Under the pieces are notes generated by a model. The model worked only from the letters and a program-made list of their open reading frames with translations, did not search any database and was not told where the DNA came from. A program made the translations under genes and the position numbers. Shown here one piece after another: positions 1 to 8,591 of a stretch of DNA of 49,001 nt; within the stretch, counting starts at the first letter, position 1; every line of letters starts with the position of its first letter. Source of the stretch: Sphingobacterium siyangense (lineage in GTDB: Bacteria; Bacteroidota; Bacteroidia; Sphingobacteriales; Sphingobacteriaceae); contig NZ_VLKR01000042.1 of assembly GCF_007830445.1 (NCBI RefSeq), forward strand, positions 1 to 49,001, written 5' to 3'.

Positions 1-95
1 CAACCAACCAACCAACCAACCAACCAACCAACCAACCAACCAACCAACCAACCAACCAACCAACCAACCAACCAACCAACCAACCAACCAACCAA
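1..95. repeat. (CAAC)n tetranucleotide microsatellite
   Basis: An uninterrupted run of the 4-base unit CAAC, about 24 copies, occupies the first 95 bases and ends about 100 bases before the GH2 start codon. The left edge is not visible, so the full copy number is unknown. Four-base repeats can change length by slippage. Here the run could sit in a promoter region or in the end of an upstream gene. Read through, it would encode repeated Gln-Pro-Thr-Asn. Confidence 0.97.
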
Positions 96-194
96 GCCCA
101 ATATCGAAAGCCCCAGTAGTAACATTTCGTTTATAATTCACTAAATCTTTTTAGTATACTTATATTCATATTCTGAAAAACCAAGAAGTATACC

Positions 195-2003
195 ATGATA
201 AAAACCAAAACCTCAATTTTTGTGCTGGCACTATCGCTCTTCGGTTGGCTTAATGCTTTGGCACAACAGCCACAGCTTTCAACCCCATGGACAGCAATAG
301 CCAAGCAAACAGAAATCCCACTTTCCGAATATCCACGTCCCCAAATGGAAAGGAATGAATGGCTATGTCTCAACGGTAAATGGGATTATATAGGTGGAAA
401 GGATGCTCCGAATGCACTAAATCCTGCTGTCCCCATTTCCTTTGACCACAACCGAGAAAGCATTCTTGTCCCCTATTGTCCAGAGTCCTATTTATCCGGA
501 ATACAACGCAAACAAGAAATTAATCTGTGGTATCGTAAAAATTTCGAGCTACCTAATCATTGGAAAGGGAAAGATATTATACTCCATTTTGGTGCAGTGG
601 ATCACGACGCGACCATATTTGTAAATGGGAAAAAAGCTGGTACTCATTCAGGTGGCTACGACTCCTTCTGGATCAACATCACTGAGTTTTTAAAGGCCGG
701 TCCAAATAACATTGTCGTTGCAGCGCATGACAAGAACGACGGTAAGTATCCTTCGGGTAAAAATGGACCTCGAGGCGACTATACATTTTCTTCTGGCATA
801 TGGCAAACTGTGTGGATGGAACCAGTAAGCAAAAACCATATACAGGGCATCAAATTGTTACCTCAAGTAGCAGAAAAACAACTAAAAATACAGGTCACTA
901 GCACAGCGAAGGCAAAAGTTACGGCCATCGTTTCTTCAGAAGGAAAAGAAATTTCAAAAACGGTAATTCAGTCGGGCATGGAATTTAATATCCCGGTAGA
1001 AAATCCAAAACTTTGGTCTCCTGACTCCCCCTTTTTATACGATTTAAAATTAAGTATACATGGGAAGAATGGAGAAATCATCGACGAGGTTAAGAGTTAT
1101 TTTGGTATGCGTGATATTAAACTTGGTAAGGTAAACGGAATTGTAAGGCCGCTATTGAATGATAAATTTGTGATGCAGCTCGGTCTTCTGGATCAGGGGT
1201 ACTGGCCCGATGGTATTCTAACAGCACCTACGGAAGAAGCTCTCAAATATGACATCGAGTTTACCAAAAAAGCTGGCTATAACCTTATTCGTAAGCATAT
1301 GAAAACCGAACCCCAACGGTTCTATTATTGGGCAGATAAAATGGGACTGCTCGTGTGGCAAGATATGCCCTGCCTTTGGTATCCCGATGAAGACACTACG
1401 ATTTATCGAAAAGCATTTCGTGATGAATACAAGGCCATCATTGACGACCACTACAACTCCCCATCCATTATCGCCTGGGTTCCTTTTAACGAAAACTGGG
1501 GCGCTTTCGATGTACGCAATATTACCGACTGGACCAAACAATATGACCCTTCACGTTTAGTGAACGGTAATTCGGGATTTAACAACAATCCATCTTACCA
1601 AAAAGCTTATGGTGATCCCGGAAATGGAGATTTTGTTGACACCCATATCTATGTTGGCCCCAAGGGTGCCTCAGAACCGGATTCGAAACGGGCAGCTTCC
1701 CTTGGAGAGTTTGGTGGCGTAGGCTTATTTGTCCGCGGTCACATGTGGCCTGTCGAAAACAATGCCTATGCCTACGAACCCACTATAGAGGCACTCACAG
1801 ACCGTTATATATTCCTAATGGATAATGTCGAACAATTGCTCCGATACAAAGGACTGAGTGTTGCTATTTATACGCAAACTACCGATGTGGAACATGAAGT
1901 CAATGGTCTATTGACTTACGACCGTAAAATACAAAAAATGGTTCTTGAAAGAATAAAAGCCGTCAACCAAGCCGTGATTAAAGCTGGAAATGAATTGAAT
2001 TAG
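195..2003 (+). CDS. Secreted glycoside hydrolase family 2 (beta-galactosidase/glucuronidase type)
   Basis: A 602-residue exported sugar hydrolase. Residues 1-23 form a signal peptide ending ALAQ. A jelly-roll sugar-binding domain follows (about 50-210, with GAVDHDATIFVNG and SGIWQTVWMEPV), then an immunoglobulin-like domain (about 215-310) and a TIM barrel (about 320-590). The family signature is visible as NLIRKHMKTEPQRFYYWAD. Glu433 in PFNENWG fits the acid/base and Glu505 in LGEFGG fits the nucleophile, so it should be active by the retaining mechanism. It is shorter than classical LacZ (over 1000 residues), matching the compact Bacteroidota GH2 proteins. The substrate cannot be read from sequence. 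It stands alone; no SusC/SusD pair is adjacent in the window. Confidence 0.9.
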   Translation: MIKTKTSIFVLALSLFGWLNALAQQPQLSTPWTAIAKQTEIPLSEYPRPQMERNEWLCLNGKWDYIGGKDAPNALNPAVPISFDHNRESILVPYCPESYLSGIQRKQEINLWYRKNFELPNHWKGKDIILHFGAVDHDATIFVNGKKAGTHSGGYDSFWINITEFLKAGPNNIVVAAHDKNDGKYPSGKNGPRGDYTFSSGIWQTVWMEPVSKNHIQGIKLLPQVAEKQLKIQVTSTAKAKVTAIVSSEGKEISKTVIQSGMEFNIPVENPKLWSPDSPFLYDLKLSIHGKNGEIIDEVKSYFGMRDIKLGKVNGIVRPLLNDKFVMQLGLLDQGYWPDGILTAPTEEALKYDIEFTKKAGYNLIRKHMKTEPQRFYYWADKMGLLVWQDMPCLWYPDEDTTIYRKAFRDEYKAIIDDHYNSPSIIAWVPFNENWGAFDVRNITDWTKQYDPSRLVNGNSGFNNNPSYQKAYGDPGNGDFVDTHIYVGPKGASEPDSKRAASLGEFGGVGLFVRGHMWPVENNAYAYEPTIEALTDRYIFLMDNVEQLLRYKGLSVAIYTQTTDVEHEVNGLLTYDRKIQKMVLERIKAVNQAVIKAGNELN

Positions 2004-2113
2004 CGAATACAGATGTTCGCTATTTCGCTCTCAAAGAATTTTCAAACGATTCAACTGAAACAGCTGTTCTTTTTGCAGAAGTGTTTAATAACAGATCAAG
2101 GTGTAACACTATT

Positions 2114-2296
2114 ATGGCAAAATATTCAGAAAAAGCATCTGAGAAAGTTGAAAAGACGATGCACGAAATGAAAGCGGGAAAATTAAAATCTGGTAGCGGA
2201 AAAAAGGTAACATCACGAAAACAGGCGATTGCCATCGGCCTCTCCGAAGCCAAAAAGGAAGGTGCCAAAGTACCCAAAAAAAATCCTAGCAAGTAA
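2114..2296 (+). CDS. Small basic DUF6496 protein
   Basis: A 60-residue Lys-rich protein beginning MAKYSEKASEKVEK, with the block KLKSGSGKKVTSRKQAIAIG, which I recognise as the DUF6496 family of unknown function. An in-frame ATG at 2081 would add 11 residues (MFNNRSRCNTI) that do not fit the family, so 2114 is chosen. The high Lys content and absence of a signal peptide suggest a cytoplasmic, perhaps nucleic-acid-associated protein; that is inference only. Its stop codon lies inside the stem-loop at 2281-2310. Confidence 0.8.
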   Translation: MAKYSEKASEKVEKTMHEMKAGKLKSGSGKKVTSRKQAIAIGLSEAKKEGAKVPKKNPSK

Positions 2297-2316
2297 ACTT
2301 GCTAGGATTTTCTCTT
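2281..2316 (+). terminator. Stem-loop terminator overlapping the DUF6496 stop codon
   Basis: The arms AAATCCTAGCAAGT (2281-2294) and ACTTGCTAGGATTT (2297-2310) are perfectly complementary over 14 bp with only AA between them, followed by TCTCTTT. The stop TAA (2294-2296) sits at the turn, so the last codons of the gene form one arm. It probably ends transcription of the gene at 2114. The convergent lipoprotein gene ends at 2348. Confidence 0.75.
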
Positions 2317-2347
2317 TAGCCCAAATTATGCTTTTTCATGCGGCAAT

Positions 2348-2755
2348 CTACAGTAGAGATTTTTTCTTGTCTGTACCATCATAAGGATCTGACAAAACAT
2401 TTTGACTATCCTCGACATCTATAAAATTTTGATTTACATCGACGGGTGTATAAATATGAACACTGCTTCCATTTCTCTTTTTGAGATAATATTGAATCTT
2501 TGTTGTATCAATATTGGTCACATCTGAAGCTGTCCATATCATTTTATGACCTGCACCATCAATCGTTATTACTGTATCATTGCCACGAGCGATGATACGC
2601 TGCAGTCCCAATTCTCCTTTTCGATCACCTTCTCTTGTCAACAAATGTGTGTTCCCATCTTTATCAATCATCCTGATCTGTTGATTATTGTTGCATCCAA
2701 CTAAAAGGATGAAACTAAACAGAAGAAATGGAAGGGTCGTTCGTATTATTTTCAT
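2348..2755 (-). CDS. Small lipoprotein of unknown function
   Basis: A 135-residue protein. The leader MKIIRTTLPFLLFSFILLVGC ends in a good lipobox (LVGC), so it should be lipidated and membrane-anchored. An in-frame ATG at 2776 would add seven polar residues before the leader; the start at 2755 gives a normal signal peptide and sits about 35 bases after a plausible promoter. The mature part contains a repeated-hydrophobic beta-like pattern (IRMIDKDGNTHLL, DTVITIDGAGHKMIW) and a polar Lys-rich end. I do not recognise the family. Confidence 0.75.
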   Translation of the reverse strand: MKIIRTTLPFLLFSFILLVGCNNNQQIRMIDKDGNTHLLTREGDRKGELGLQRIIARGNDTVITIDGAGHKMIWTASDVTNIDTTKIQYYLKKRNGSSVHIYTPVDVNQNFIDVEDSQNVLSDPYDGTDKKKSLL

Positions 2756-2796
2756 ATCGTTCGTGGTATAACTCAATATAGTTTAACGACGAGACA

Positions 2797-2829
2797 CAAA
2801 GATGCTGCCAAAATACAGCTGGCATCAAA
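2797..2829 (-). promoter_or_regulatory. Candidate promoter for the lipoprotein gene
   Basis: On the minus strand TTTG (2829-2826), a 21-base spacer, then CATCTTTG (2804-2797) matches the Bacteroidota pattern TTTG / 19-21 / TAnnTTTG with one mismatch. It predicts a start site about 35 bases before the ATG at 2755. Confidence 0.5.
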
Positions 2830-2921
2830 GATACCTTCCAAAAGTTGGTGGATTTACCCTGAGTAGTTATCGCCTCCAGCAAACAACCTTCTGCTAAATC
2901 ACATACAAAAACTACCTGTCT

Positions 2922-3536
2922 CTATTTTATATTCGTTTTTTTTATCAGACGGCTGGCACTTTCTGCTGCAATGATCAATGCTGCTGCAAGCATAATTACA
3001 TCTTTCAGGACTAATCTACCTGCCGCGGATAAATAAGGAAAACCATAATTAGGTGACGGGAAATCCCCATCTAGCTTTGGCACAAACGCTTCTGGAGTTG
3101 TTATCAAGAAAGAAAGTGTAACCAATGACATAAGCACTGTACACAATGCTCCCAAAATTCCGATTTTAGGATACCAGATACCTAAAAATATCATCAGACC
3201 AATTGAAACAATTACAAAGCCAAGTATATAAGAAAAAATATAAGTTCCATTTTCTTGGTGCCATGCAATATTTTTCTTTACGACACGACCTTCCGGATTT
3301 TTAAACAACTGGTATTCCGGTATTAGCTCTCCGTTTTTATCCAACACCCGTTTTTCCGTATTATGATAAAAAAAACACATTGCCGGACTATTAATAACAA
3401 AAGGAACTATACCATCAGCTTCATATTGAAATGCTTTTAATCCTCCAATCCATGCCATCACAATAAAAATTGAAATTCTAGCAAAGTTTGTAAAGATATA
3501 TTGTGACTTTGCCAATAGCTTTATTATTTTCTCCAT
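2922..3536 (-). CDS. DUF417 / YkgB (RclC-like) inner membrane protein
   Basis: A 204-residue membrane protein with about four hydrophobic segments (about 18-40, 100-120, 125-145, 180-195). The opening ARISIFIVMAWIGGLKAFQYEA followed by IVPFVINSP is typical of the DUF417/YkgB family. Escherichia coli RclC, a member, belongs to the reactive-chlorine response controlled by the AraC-type RclR. The length is close to RclC (about 197 residues). An AraC-type regulator gene lies immediately upstream on the same strand, with a separate promoter between them. A role in oxidant stress is inference from this context. Confidence 0.82.
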   Translation of the reverse strand: MEKIIKLLAKSQYIFTNFARISIFIVMAWIGGLKAFQYEADGIVPFVINSPAMCFFYHNTEKRVLDKNGELIPEYQLFKNPEGRVVKKNIAWHQENGTYIFSYILGFVIVSIGLMIFLGIWYPKIGILGALCTVLMSLVTLSFLITTPEAFVPKLDGDFPSPNYGFPYLSAAGRLVLKDVIMLAAALIIAAESASRLIKKTNIK

Positions 3537-3559
3537 AACGTAGTTTGTTTAATACCATG

Positions 3560-3588
3560 CAAAACTAAACAATGGCTTAAATCCACAA
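3560..3588 (-). promoter_or_regulatory. Candidate promoter for the DUF417 gene
   Basis: The minus strand reads TAGTTTTG (3567-3560), an exact TAnnTTTG match, with TTG (3588-3586) 18 bases upstream. Predicted transcription begins about 17 bases before the ATG. It sits in the gap between the AraC-type gene and DUF417, as expected if the regulator controls its neighbour. Confidence 0.55.
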
Positions 3589-3603
3589 CATGGACAAATA
3601 GAT

Positions 3604-4443
3604 CTATAACATAGACTTTTCGGCAACAATTGATAAACCCACCCGCTTCCGAAATACCTTAGGAGATACGCCTACCATCTTCTTAAAAAATCTACTGAAA
3701 TAAAACTCATCTTTGTACTGCAAATTGGCTGCTATTTCTTTAATACTTTTGGCCGTCAAATGGAGCTGTCTTTTACTTTCCAATACGAGGCGTTCCTGGA
3801 TCAACTTTGATGGGGATTTTCCCCATTTCAATTTTATTTTTTTCGTAAAAACGGCTGGACTTAAACCGTAGTTCGCTGCATAAAAGGTAACTTCTTTATG
3901 CGCTTTATAATTCTTTTCCAAAAACTGCTCAAAGTCATCAATAATATCTCTATGAGCCCAAGACGGTTTTTGTACGTCGTTAAAAAGTAGCTTTTGTCTA
4001 CTCGCTAGCGCTAAAATCAGCTGTAAATAGGTTCTGCTCAATGACTGATCATAGGATTCCGACGACATTTTGAGCTGATCTATTTTTCCCATGATCGTTG
4101 ATATCTCATGATAAATAGCTGCTGAGAGCAACACATGAGGTTGCTGGTAGATGTTGTTGAATAGAATTCCATTACAGGCAACTTCATCTTTATGATATTC
4201 TATACAATAAAAATCGCCGTGAAATTTTAGCACACTAAAAGTACTTTTCAGCACCACATCCATCGTAAACAACTGATAGGGAGACAAAAACAAAACACTT
4301 TTAGGATCCGCATGGTATGTCACCAAATCAACCGAAAAACTCGTCGCTTTCTCAAATAAAAGAATGCAGTACAATGGTTCACTAATGTTGAATCTACCGG
4401 CAGATAATACTAATTTTTCAAACAGGATATGGGAATAGTTCAT
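3604..4443 (-). CDS. AraC-family transcriptional regulator
   Basis: A 279-residue regulator. The C-terminal about 100 residues form the double helix-turn-helix of AraC proteins: first helix pair in FYAANYGLSPAVFTKKIK, second in SIKEIAANLQYKDEFYFSRF, ending GVSPKVFRKR. The N-terminal part is a probable cupin-like sensor without recognisable ligand residues. It starts 32 bases after the YoaK-type gene and ends 67 bases before the DUF417 gene, all on one strand. It may act on the DUF417 promoter as RclR does on rclABC. That is inference; the RclR-specific redox cysteines were not identified here. Confidence 0.9.
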   Translation of the reverse strand: MNYSHILFEKLVLSAGRFNISEPLYCILLFEKATSFSVDLVTYHADPKSVLFLSPYQLFTMDVVLKSTFSVLKFHGDFYCIEYHKDEVACNGILFNNIYQQPHVLLSAAIYHEISTIMGKIDQLKMSSESYDQSLSRTYLQLILALASRQKLLFNDVQKPSWAHRDIIDDFEQFLEKNYKAHKEVTFYAANYGLSPAVFTKKIKLKWGKSPSKLIQERLVLESKRQLHLTAKSIKEIAANLQYKDEFYFSRFFKKMVGVSPKVFRKRVGLSIVAEKSML

Positions 4444-4475
4444 GTTATTAAGCTAATATATGAATTTAATCGAAC

Positions 4476-5210
4476 CTATTCATCCGGTCTTAAGCTTCGC
4501 TTCAAATGATAAAACTTAAGCAGAATATGGTCATACCATAAGGCAAACAAAAGCATAGTAGCGGGTAACAATAATGTTTTCAATTTAAAATATTGAAACA
4601 TAAAACCTCCTATAATTCCCCCGAAAAAAAAACCACCAATAATCATCAACTTAAGAAAAATACTTTTGTGTAATTTCACTTTCTCAACAATTTCTCTATA
4701 AAAAAGCAACTGTGAAATTTCAATACCAAGATCAGTAAACAATCCGGTCAAATGCGTCGTTCTGACAACGGATTGTGACACCTTCGTTACCAGGGCATTC
4801 TGAAGTCCCATAGCAAAAAGCAGGGCAAATGAAATTATTGTTGGCAAAGTTGGCCCTGCTTTAAATAAAGCTGGGACCAGTCCAACGTTAATTAAGATAA
4901 TAGACTCGATACAAATTGGAATAATATAGGCGTTATGTGATTTCTTTTTTGAGGCTAATTCTACGATAAAACCTGAAACAGACGCTCCCATTAAAAAGAA
5001 AGCAATGTATAACAGATAAATCAAAGCCATCTTGTAATTCATTAAAATCAACTGTTCTGAAAAAAATGCGAAGTGACCTGTGACATTCGTTGTTAAAGTG
5101 CTAACGGCAAGAACACCTGTAATATTGACCAAACCCGCAACACAAGATAAAATAGAGGCTAACTTTAAATTATGAATATAATTCCTTCCTCTCCCTTGAT
5201 GCCTAAACAT
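4476..5210 (-). CDS. YoaK / DUF1275 family membrane protein
   Basis: A 244-residue protein with about six hydrophobic segments. The first third carries the family pattern (LASILSCVAGLVNITG, then STLTTNVTGHFAFFSEQ) and the middle has FAMGLQNALVTKVS followed by VVRTTHLTGLFTDLG, all diagnostic of DUF1275. The biochemical function of the family is not established. It is the first gene of a same-strand set with the AraC-type regulator (32-base gap) and DUF417, so it may be co-transcribed with the regulator. Confidence 0.88.
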   Translation of the reverse strand: MFRHQGRGRNYIHNLKLASILSCVAGLVNITGVLAVSTLTTNVTGHFAFFSEQLILMNYKMALIYLLYIAFFLMGASVSGFIVELASKKKSHNAYIIPICIESIILINVGLVPALFKAGPTLPTIISFALLFAMGLQNALVTKVSQSVVRTTHLTGLFTDLGIEISQLLFYREIVEKVKLHKSIFLKLMIIGGFFFGGIIGGFMFQYFKLKTLLLPATMLLFALWYDHILLKFYHLKRSLRPDE

Positions 5211-5259
5211 TTGAATTAATCTTTATAAATTAGAGAAAATAGATGAAAACAAGATTCAT

Positions 5260-6072
5260 TTAAGGTTTCAGTAAATCATATACCCTGACATAATCCACCT
5301 CCATCTCTGCAGGAAATGTGCTACTATCGACGCCTTGCATACCGCCCCAATCTCCACCAACGGCCAGATTCAATAGTAAATGAAATCTTTTATCAAATGG
5401 CCACACGCCATTGCCTTTTCCTTCATTTGGAAAACTGTAGATCTGTACATCATCCACGAAACCACGAATATACTCAGGGGTCCAGTCTATCCGATAATTA
5501 TGAAACTCCGATGTTGCCTGATCAATTCGTTTCATCACTCCTTTTTGAGTTCCGATAGAATGATTATAATCCTTTGTATGAACGGTAATATGTATTGCAT
5601 TCTCGTCATAACCGACATGCTCCATGATATCTATTTCTCCCGAATGTGGCCATCCTCCGTAACCCCAATCTGTCGGCAACATCCAAGCAGCTGCCCACGT
5701 ACCTTTCCCTTTCGGCACCTTGGCTCGGACTACAAATCGACCATATAGAAAATCGCCCTTGTTTTTACTCACCAGCCTGGCAGAAGTATAGTTCAACCCC
5801 TCATATTGTTCTTTTATTGCAGTAATACGTAAAACACCATTTGCCACACTTGCATTTTTCCTGTTTGCATCTGTATAGTATTGAAGTTCATGATTTCCCC
5901 AACCATTATGCAAGGAGCCTACATCATATCCCCATTTTTTTGCGTCCGGAAGACCATTGTAATCAAACTCATCACTCCAACTGGGCATTTCAGCAAACTT
6001 ATATTCTCCTACATGTGTACTATCGGGACTTGCAGAAAGTATTGCGATCAAAGAAAGTATCCAAAGGCTCAT
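5260..6072 (-). CDS. Secreted GH16 endo-beta-glucanase
   Basis: A 270-residue hydrolase of family 16 (laminarinase/lichenase type), cleaving internal beta-1,3 or mixed beta-glucan links with retention. A short signal sequence (MSLWILSLIAILSA) precedes the beta-sandwich. The catalytic motif is GEIDIMEHVG: Glu146 as nucleophile, Asp148 as helper and Glu151 as acid/base. Other family marks are WSDEFDYNG near the start, GTWAAAWMLP, and VDYVRVYD at the end. The length fits a single catalytic domain without carbohydrate-binding modules. With the GH2 gene it suggests polysaccharide use, but the two are not in one operon. Confidence 0.93.
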   Translation of the reverse strand: MSLWILSLIAILSASPDSTHVGEYKFAEMPSWSDEFDYNGLPDAKKWGYDVGSLHNGWGNHELQYYTDANRKNASVANGVLRITAIKEQYEGLNYTSARLVSKNKGDFLYGRFVVRAKVPKGKGTWAAAWMLPTDWGYGGWPHSGEIDIMEHVGYDENAIHITVHTKDYNHSIGTQKGVMKRIDQATSEFHNYRIDWTPEYIRGFVDDVQIYSFPNEGKGNGVWPFDKRFHLLLNLAVGGDWGGMQGVDSSTFPAEMEVDYVRVYDLLKP

Positions 6073-6269
6073 TATGTTTATATTTTATACAATTATTGAT
6101 AAAGCTAATGAAAAATATGAATAGATTACCTCACATCGGAGACGCAATTTAAAGCTCAGTTAGTAATCATAAAATCGCGGCTACTAACTTTAGTTTAATC
6201 ATTTTCCCTTTACTAAACCGTGTACGATCAACCAATGGAAAGTGATAAACAGGAGGAGATTACCCGCAA

Positions 6270-7121
6270 TTAATATAAATTACGCTTAAAAAAAGTAGGT
6301 ACCGTCAGGTTGCGATAAATTGCTTTCGTAAGATTTCGGGAAAATATACTTTTGAAAAAACTTTTAGGACTGTACGACACAAGTAAAAGATCAATAGCTT
6401 CGATTTCCACCATGTAGTCGATACAACGTGGTATAGGCATATTGTAATCTAAACGATTGACCGCATTTTTTTCCACATAATCAATTTTATTAAACGAAAA
6501 TTGGGCGGATAGCTTTTGTTTCCAGTTTTCAATATCTTCTTGTTTTGGAGAGATATACTTTTGTGTTACGTGCAACAGGCTGAGATTAAATTTCTCCGGT
6601 ACACGTAAGATGAAACTGTCGAGTAGATCATATTCGGACGCTTTAAAATTGCTCAGTAATCCGATATTTTGTAACCTAAATTTTTGGAAAGTGATGGGTA
6701 CTGCCAAGACACCGACTGGACTCTTTTTTATCAGGGCGAAGGTATTGCTTCCCAAGACAGCTTTTTGTATCATACCTTTACCTTTAGCTCCCATGACGAT
6801 AAAATGGTATTCTTTTTCTTGTAGTAAGTTTAGTACCGTTTTTTCCAAGTCGCCGGCCAAACTTACGGTTTTACAGCGGAGATCAGAAAATTCATCGTCG
6901 ATACGTATCTGCCAGTCCTTGAGCATGCTTTCAGCCTCTTCCTTCTGAGGCTTCAAAAACATATTCTCCATTTTCGCATGGACACTGTCTTTTATTGGGA
7001 TGGTATAAATATGCAGAAGTTCTACTGTCCAATTAAATTTTTTAGCCAGATTCGCCGCATATTGAACAGCAGTCCATGAGTTTTCAGAAAAATCGGTGAG
7101 TACGAGAATTGTTTTGTCCAT
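6270..7121 (-). CDS. Tandem universal stress protein (UspA family)
   Basis: A 283-residue cytoplasmic protein built of two Usp domains (about 1-140 and 150-283). The first begins KTILVLTDFSENSWTAVQYA and keeps the nucleotide-binding glycine motif GAKGKGMIQKAVLGSN (residues 111-126). The second domain lacks that motif (LLLVSYSPKSFFKSIFSRN), so probably only the first half binds ATP; such asymmetry is common in tandem Usp proteins. Such proteins are stress-induced. A promoter-like sequence lies over 150 bases upstream with a terminator in between (see 7213-7315), so its expression may involve read-through. Confidence 0.88.
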   Translation of the reverse strand: MDKTILVLTDFSENSWTAVQYAANLAKKFNWTVELLHIYTIPIKDSVHAKMENMFLKPQKEEAESMLKDWQIRIDDEFSDLRCKTVSLAGDLEKTVLNLLQEKEYHFIVMGAKGKGMIQKAVLGSNTFALIKKSPVGVLAVPITFQKFRLQNIGLLSNFKASEYDLLDSFILRVPEKFNLSLLHVTQKYISPKQEDIENWKQKLSAQFSFNKIDYVEKNAVNRLDYNMPIPRCIDYMVEIEAIDLLLVSYSPKSFFKSIFSRNLTKAIYRNLTVPTFFKRNLY

Positions 7122-7212
7122 AAATATTTTGCAGATAAATCAGCGCGGATTATTAGTATTACAACAGTAAAGAAGACAGAAGGTTTTTAATAATCAATCA
7201 AAAGAGAAACTT

Positions 7213-7249
7213 AAAAAAAAGGTTTTCAAACGGGGAGAATGAAAACCTT
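7213..7249 (-). terminator. Intrinsic terminator upstream of the Usp gene
   Basis: Read on the minus strand, a 10-bp perfect stem AAGGTTTTCA / TGAAAACCTT (7249-7240 with 7228-7219) with an 11-base loop is followed directly by eight T. This is a textbook factor-independent terminator. It lies about 100 bases past the end of the alcohol dehydrogenase gene and about 90 bases before the Usp start, so it could end the dehydrogenase transcript or attenuate the Usp transcript. Confidence 0.75.
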
Positions 7250-7283
7250 AAATAACCAATTATAAACCTAAATTATGATACAA

Positions 7284-7315
7284 CAAAGATAAGCATCAAA
7301 AAAATAAAATCCAAA
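7284..7315 (-). promoter_or_regulatory. Strong Bacteroidota-type promoter between dehydrogenase and Usp
   Basis: On the minus strand TTTG (7315-7312), a 20-base spacer and TATCTTTG (7291-7284) match the consensus exactly in both boxes and spacing. Transcription should begin near 7277 and meet the terminator at 7249-7213 after about 60 bases. Confidence 0.65.
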
Positions 7316-7344
7316 ATAAACTACCAAAAAGATAGACTTTTTTT

Positions 7345-8372
7345 TTACGAAGGAATCAGTACAGCCCTTCCTTTGATCTTACCGCTGCGCATTCGATCAT
7401 AAACTTCGTTAGCCTGATCAAGCTTAAACTGCTCAATTTCAATATGAATCTTCCTTTGCCTAGCCAAACCTACAACTTCCATAAGCTCAACCCGAGAGCC
7501 CCAATATGGGTTTGTCATACTCACACCAAAAGGAAGCCCGACATATTGTACTGGTAGTGTCCCCCGCCTAATCCAACAATTGTCAGGTCACCATCCAAAC
7601 CAACAACCTTTGTTCCTAGATCTATAGTCGATGTTGCGCCAACAAAATCAATCACTACTTTAGCTTTTTTAATGCCCGTAATCTTATTTATTTGTTCGGC
7701 TGCATTTGCATCTTTCGAATTAACCACATAGGCTGCGCCGAGTTCTTTAGCAAAGGCTAGTTTTTCTTCGGTGACATCACAGGCGATAATTGAACTCGCG
7801 CTTACTTCATTTAGTATTTGTAAGGCAACATGGCCCAAACCTCCAACTCCGATCACAACCACATACTCATCTGCTGTCAATTTGCCTATCGAACGTTTTA
7901 TCGCCGAATAAGGAGTAAGTGCCGCATCCGTTAATGGCGCAGCAATGACTGGATCTAAGTCATAAATTGGGACCAGTAAACGCGAAGAAGGGACAAGCAT
8001 ATATTCCGCCATCCCACCATCTAGGCCTAGCCCACCACCATAAGCCATTTCAGACTGGTGATCACAATAATTTTCCTTTGATTGCTGACAGGGTTTACAG
8101 TGCCCACAGCCCCAAGGGCCATAGACCAGTACCGCGTCTCCTTTTTTATAGTCTTTTACATCCGATCCAACTTCTTCAATCCAGCCCGCATTTTCGTGTC
8201 CCAAGGTAAATACCGTACCTACAACGGTCCCCTCATCTATAATGTGGAGATCAGAATGACAAACACCTGCACCACCAATTTTTAGTAATACTTCATCGCC
8301 CTTAGGAACGGGCTTCACAAGATCATTCACAACGCGGACATCTTTATGCCCAAAAAAACGTACTGCTTTCAT
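7345..8372 (-). pseudogene. Zinc-dependent alcohol dehydrogenase, frameshifted near its C-terminus
   Basis: A medium-chain NAD(P)-dependent alcohol dehydrogenase. Zinc ligands are intact: Cys38 (GVCHSD) and His59-Glu60 (GHEN) at the catalytic site, and Cys89, 92, 95, 103 (CGHCKPCQQSKENYC) at the structural site. The Rossmann motif is GVGGLG. The first frame runs 283 codons and stops at 7521 just after YQYNMSG. The expected remainder is present in another frame from about 7538 down to a stop at 7345-7347 (LPFGVSMTNPYWGSRVELM to KIKGRAVLIPS). Restoring one base at the GGG run (7537-7539 on the plus strand, CCC) gives a normal 342-residue protein. Either a true one-base deletion or an assembly error. 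Confidence 0.85.
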
Positions 8373-8591
8373 ATTGAAAATTTTTTGTTGACTAATAGAA
8401 CTACAAATAAGAACGATATATGTTTCAACGCATATGAAGACAGCGGCAACATGTAAGTCTTATTCCAAGAAAAAGTATTGCAGTCCCCTGATCGTATTAC
8501 CTAACGGGCAAGTCAAAAGTATTCATGCAATAAAGGCCGGCAACTCGAAGATATTTATGTATTTTTATCGGGAATCAAAGGATAAAAATAC

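Noticed and set aside
1..95. CRISPR-like or telomere-like array
   Set aside because: The unit is only 4 bases with no spacers; it is a simple microsatellite.
5316..6152. Plus-strand frames opposite the GH16 gene
   Set aside because: They lack starts with context and oppose a clear catalytic gene on the minus strand.
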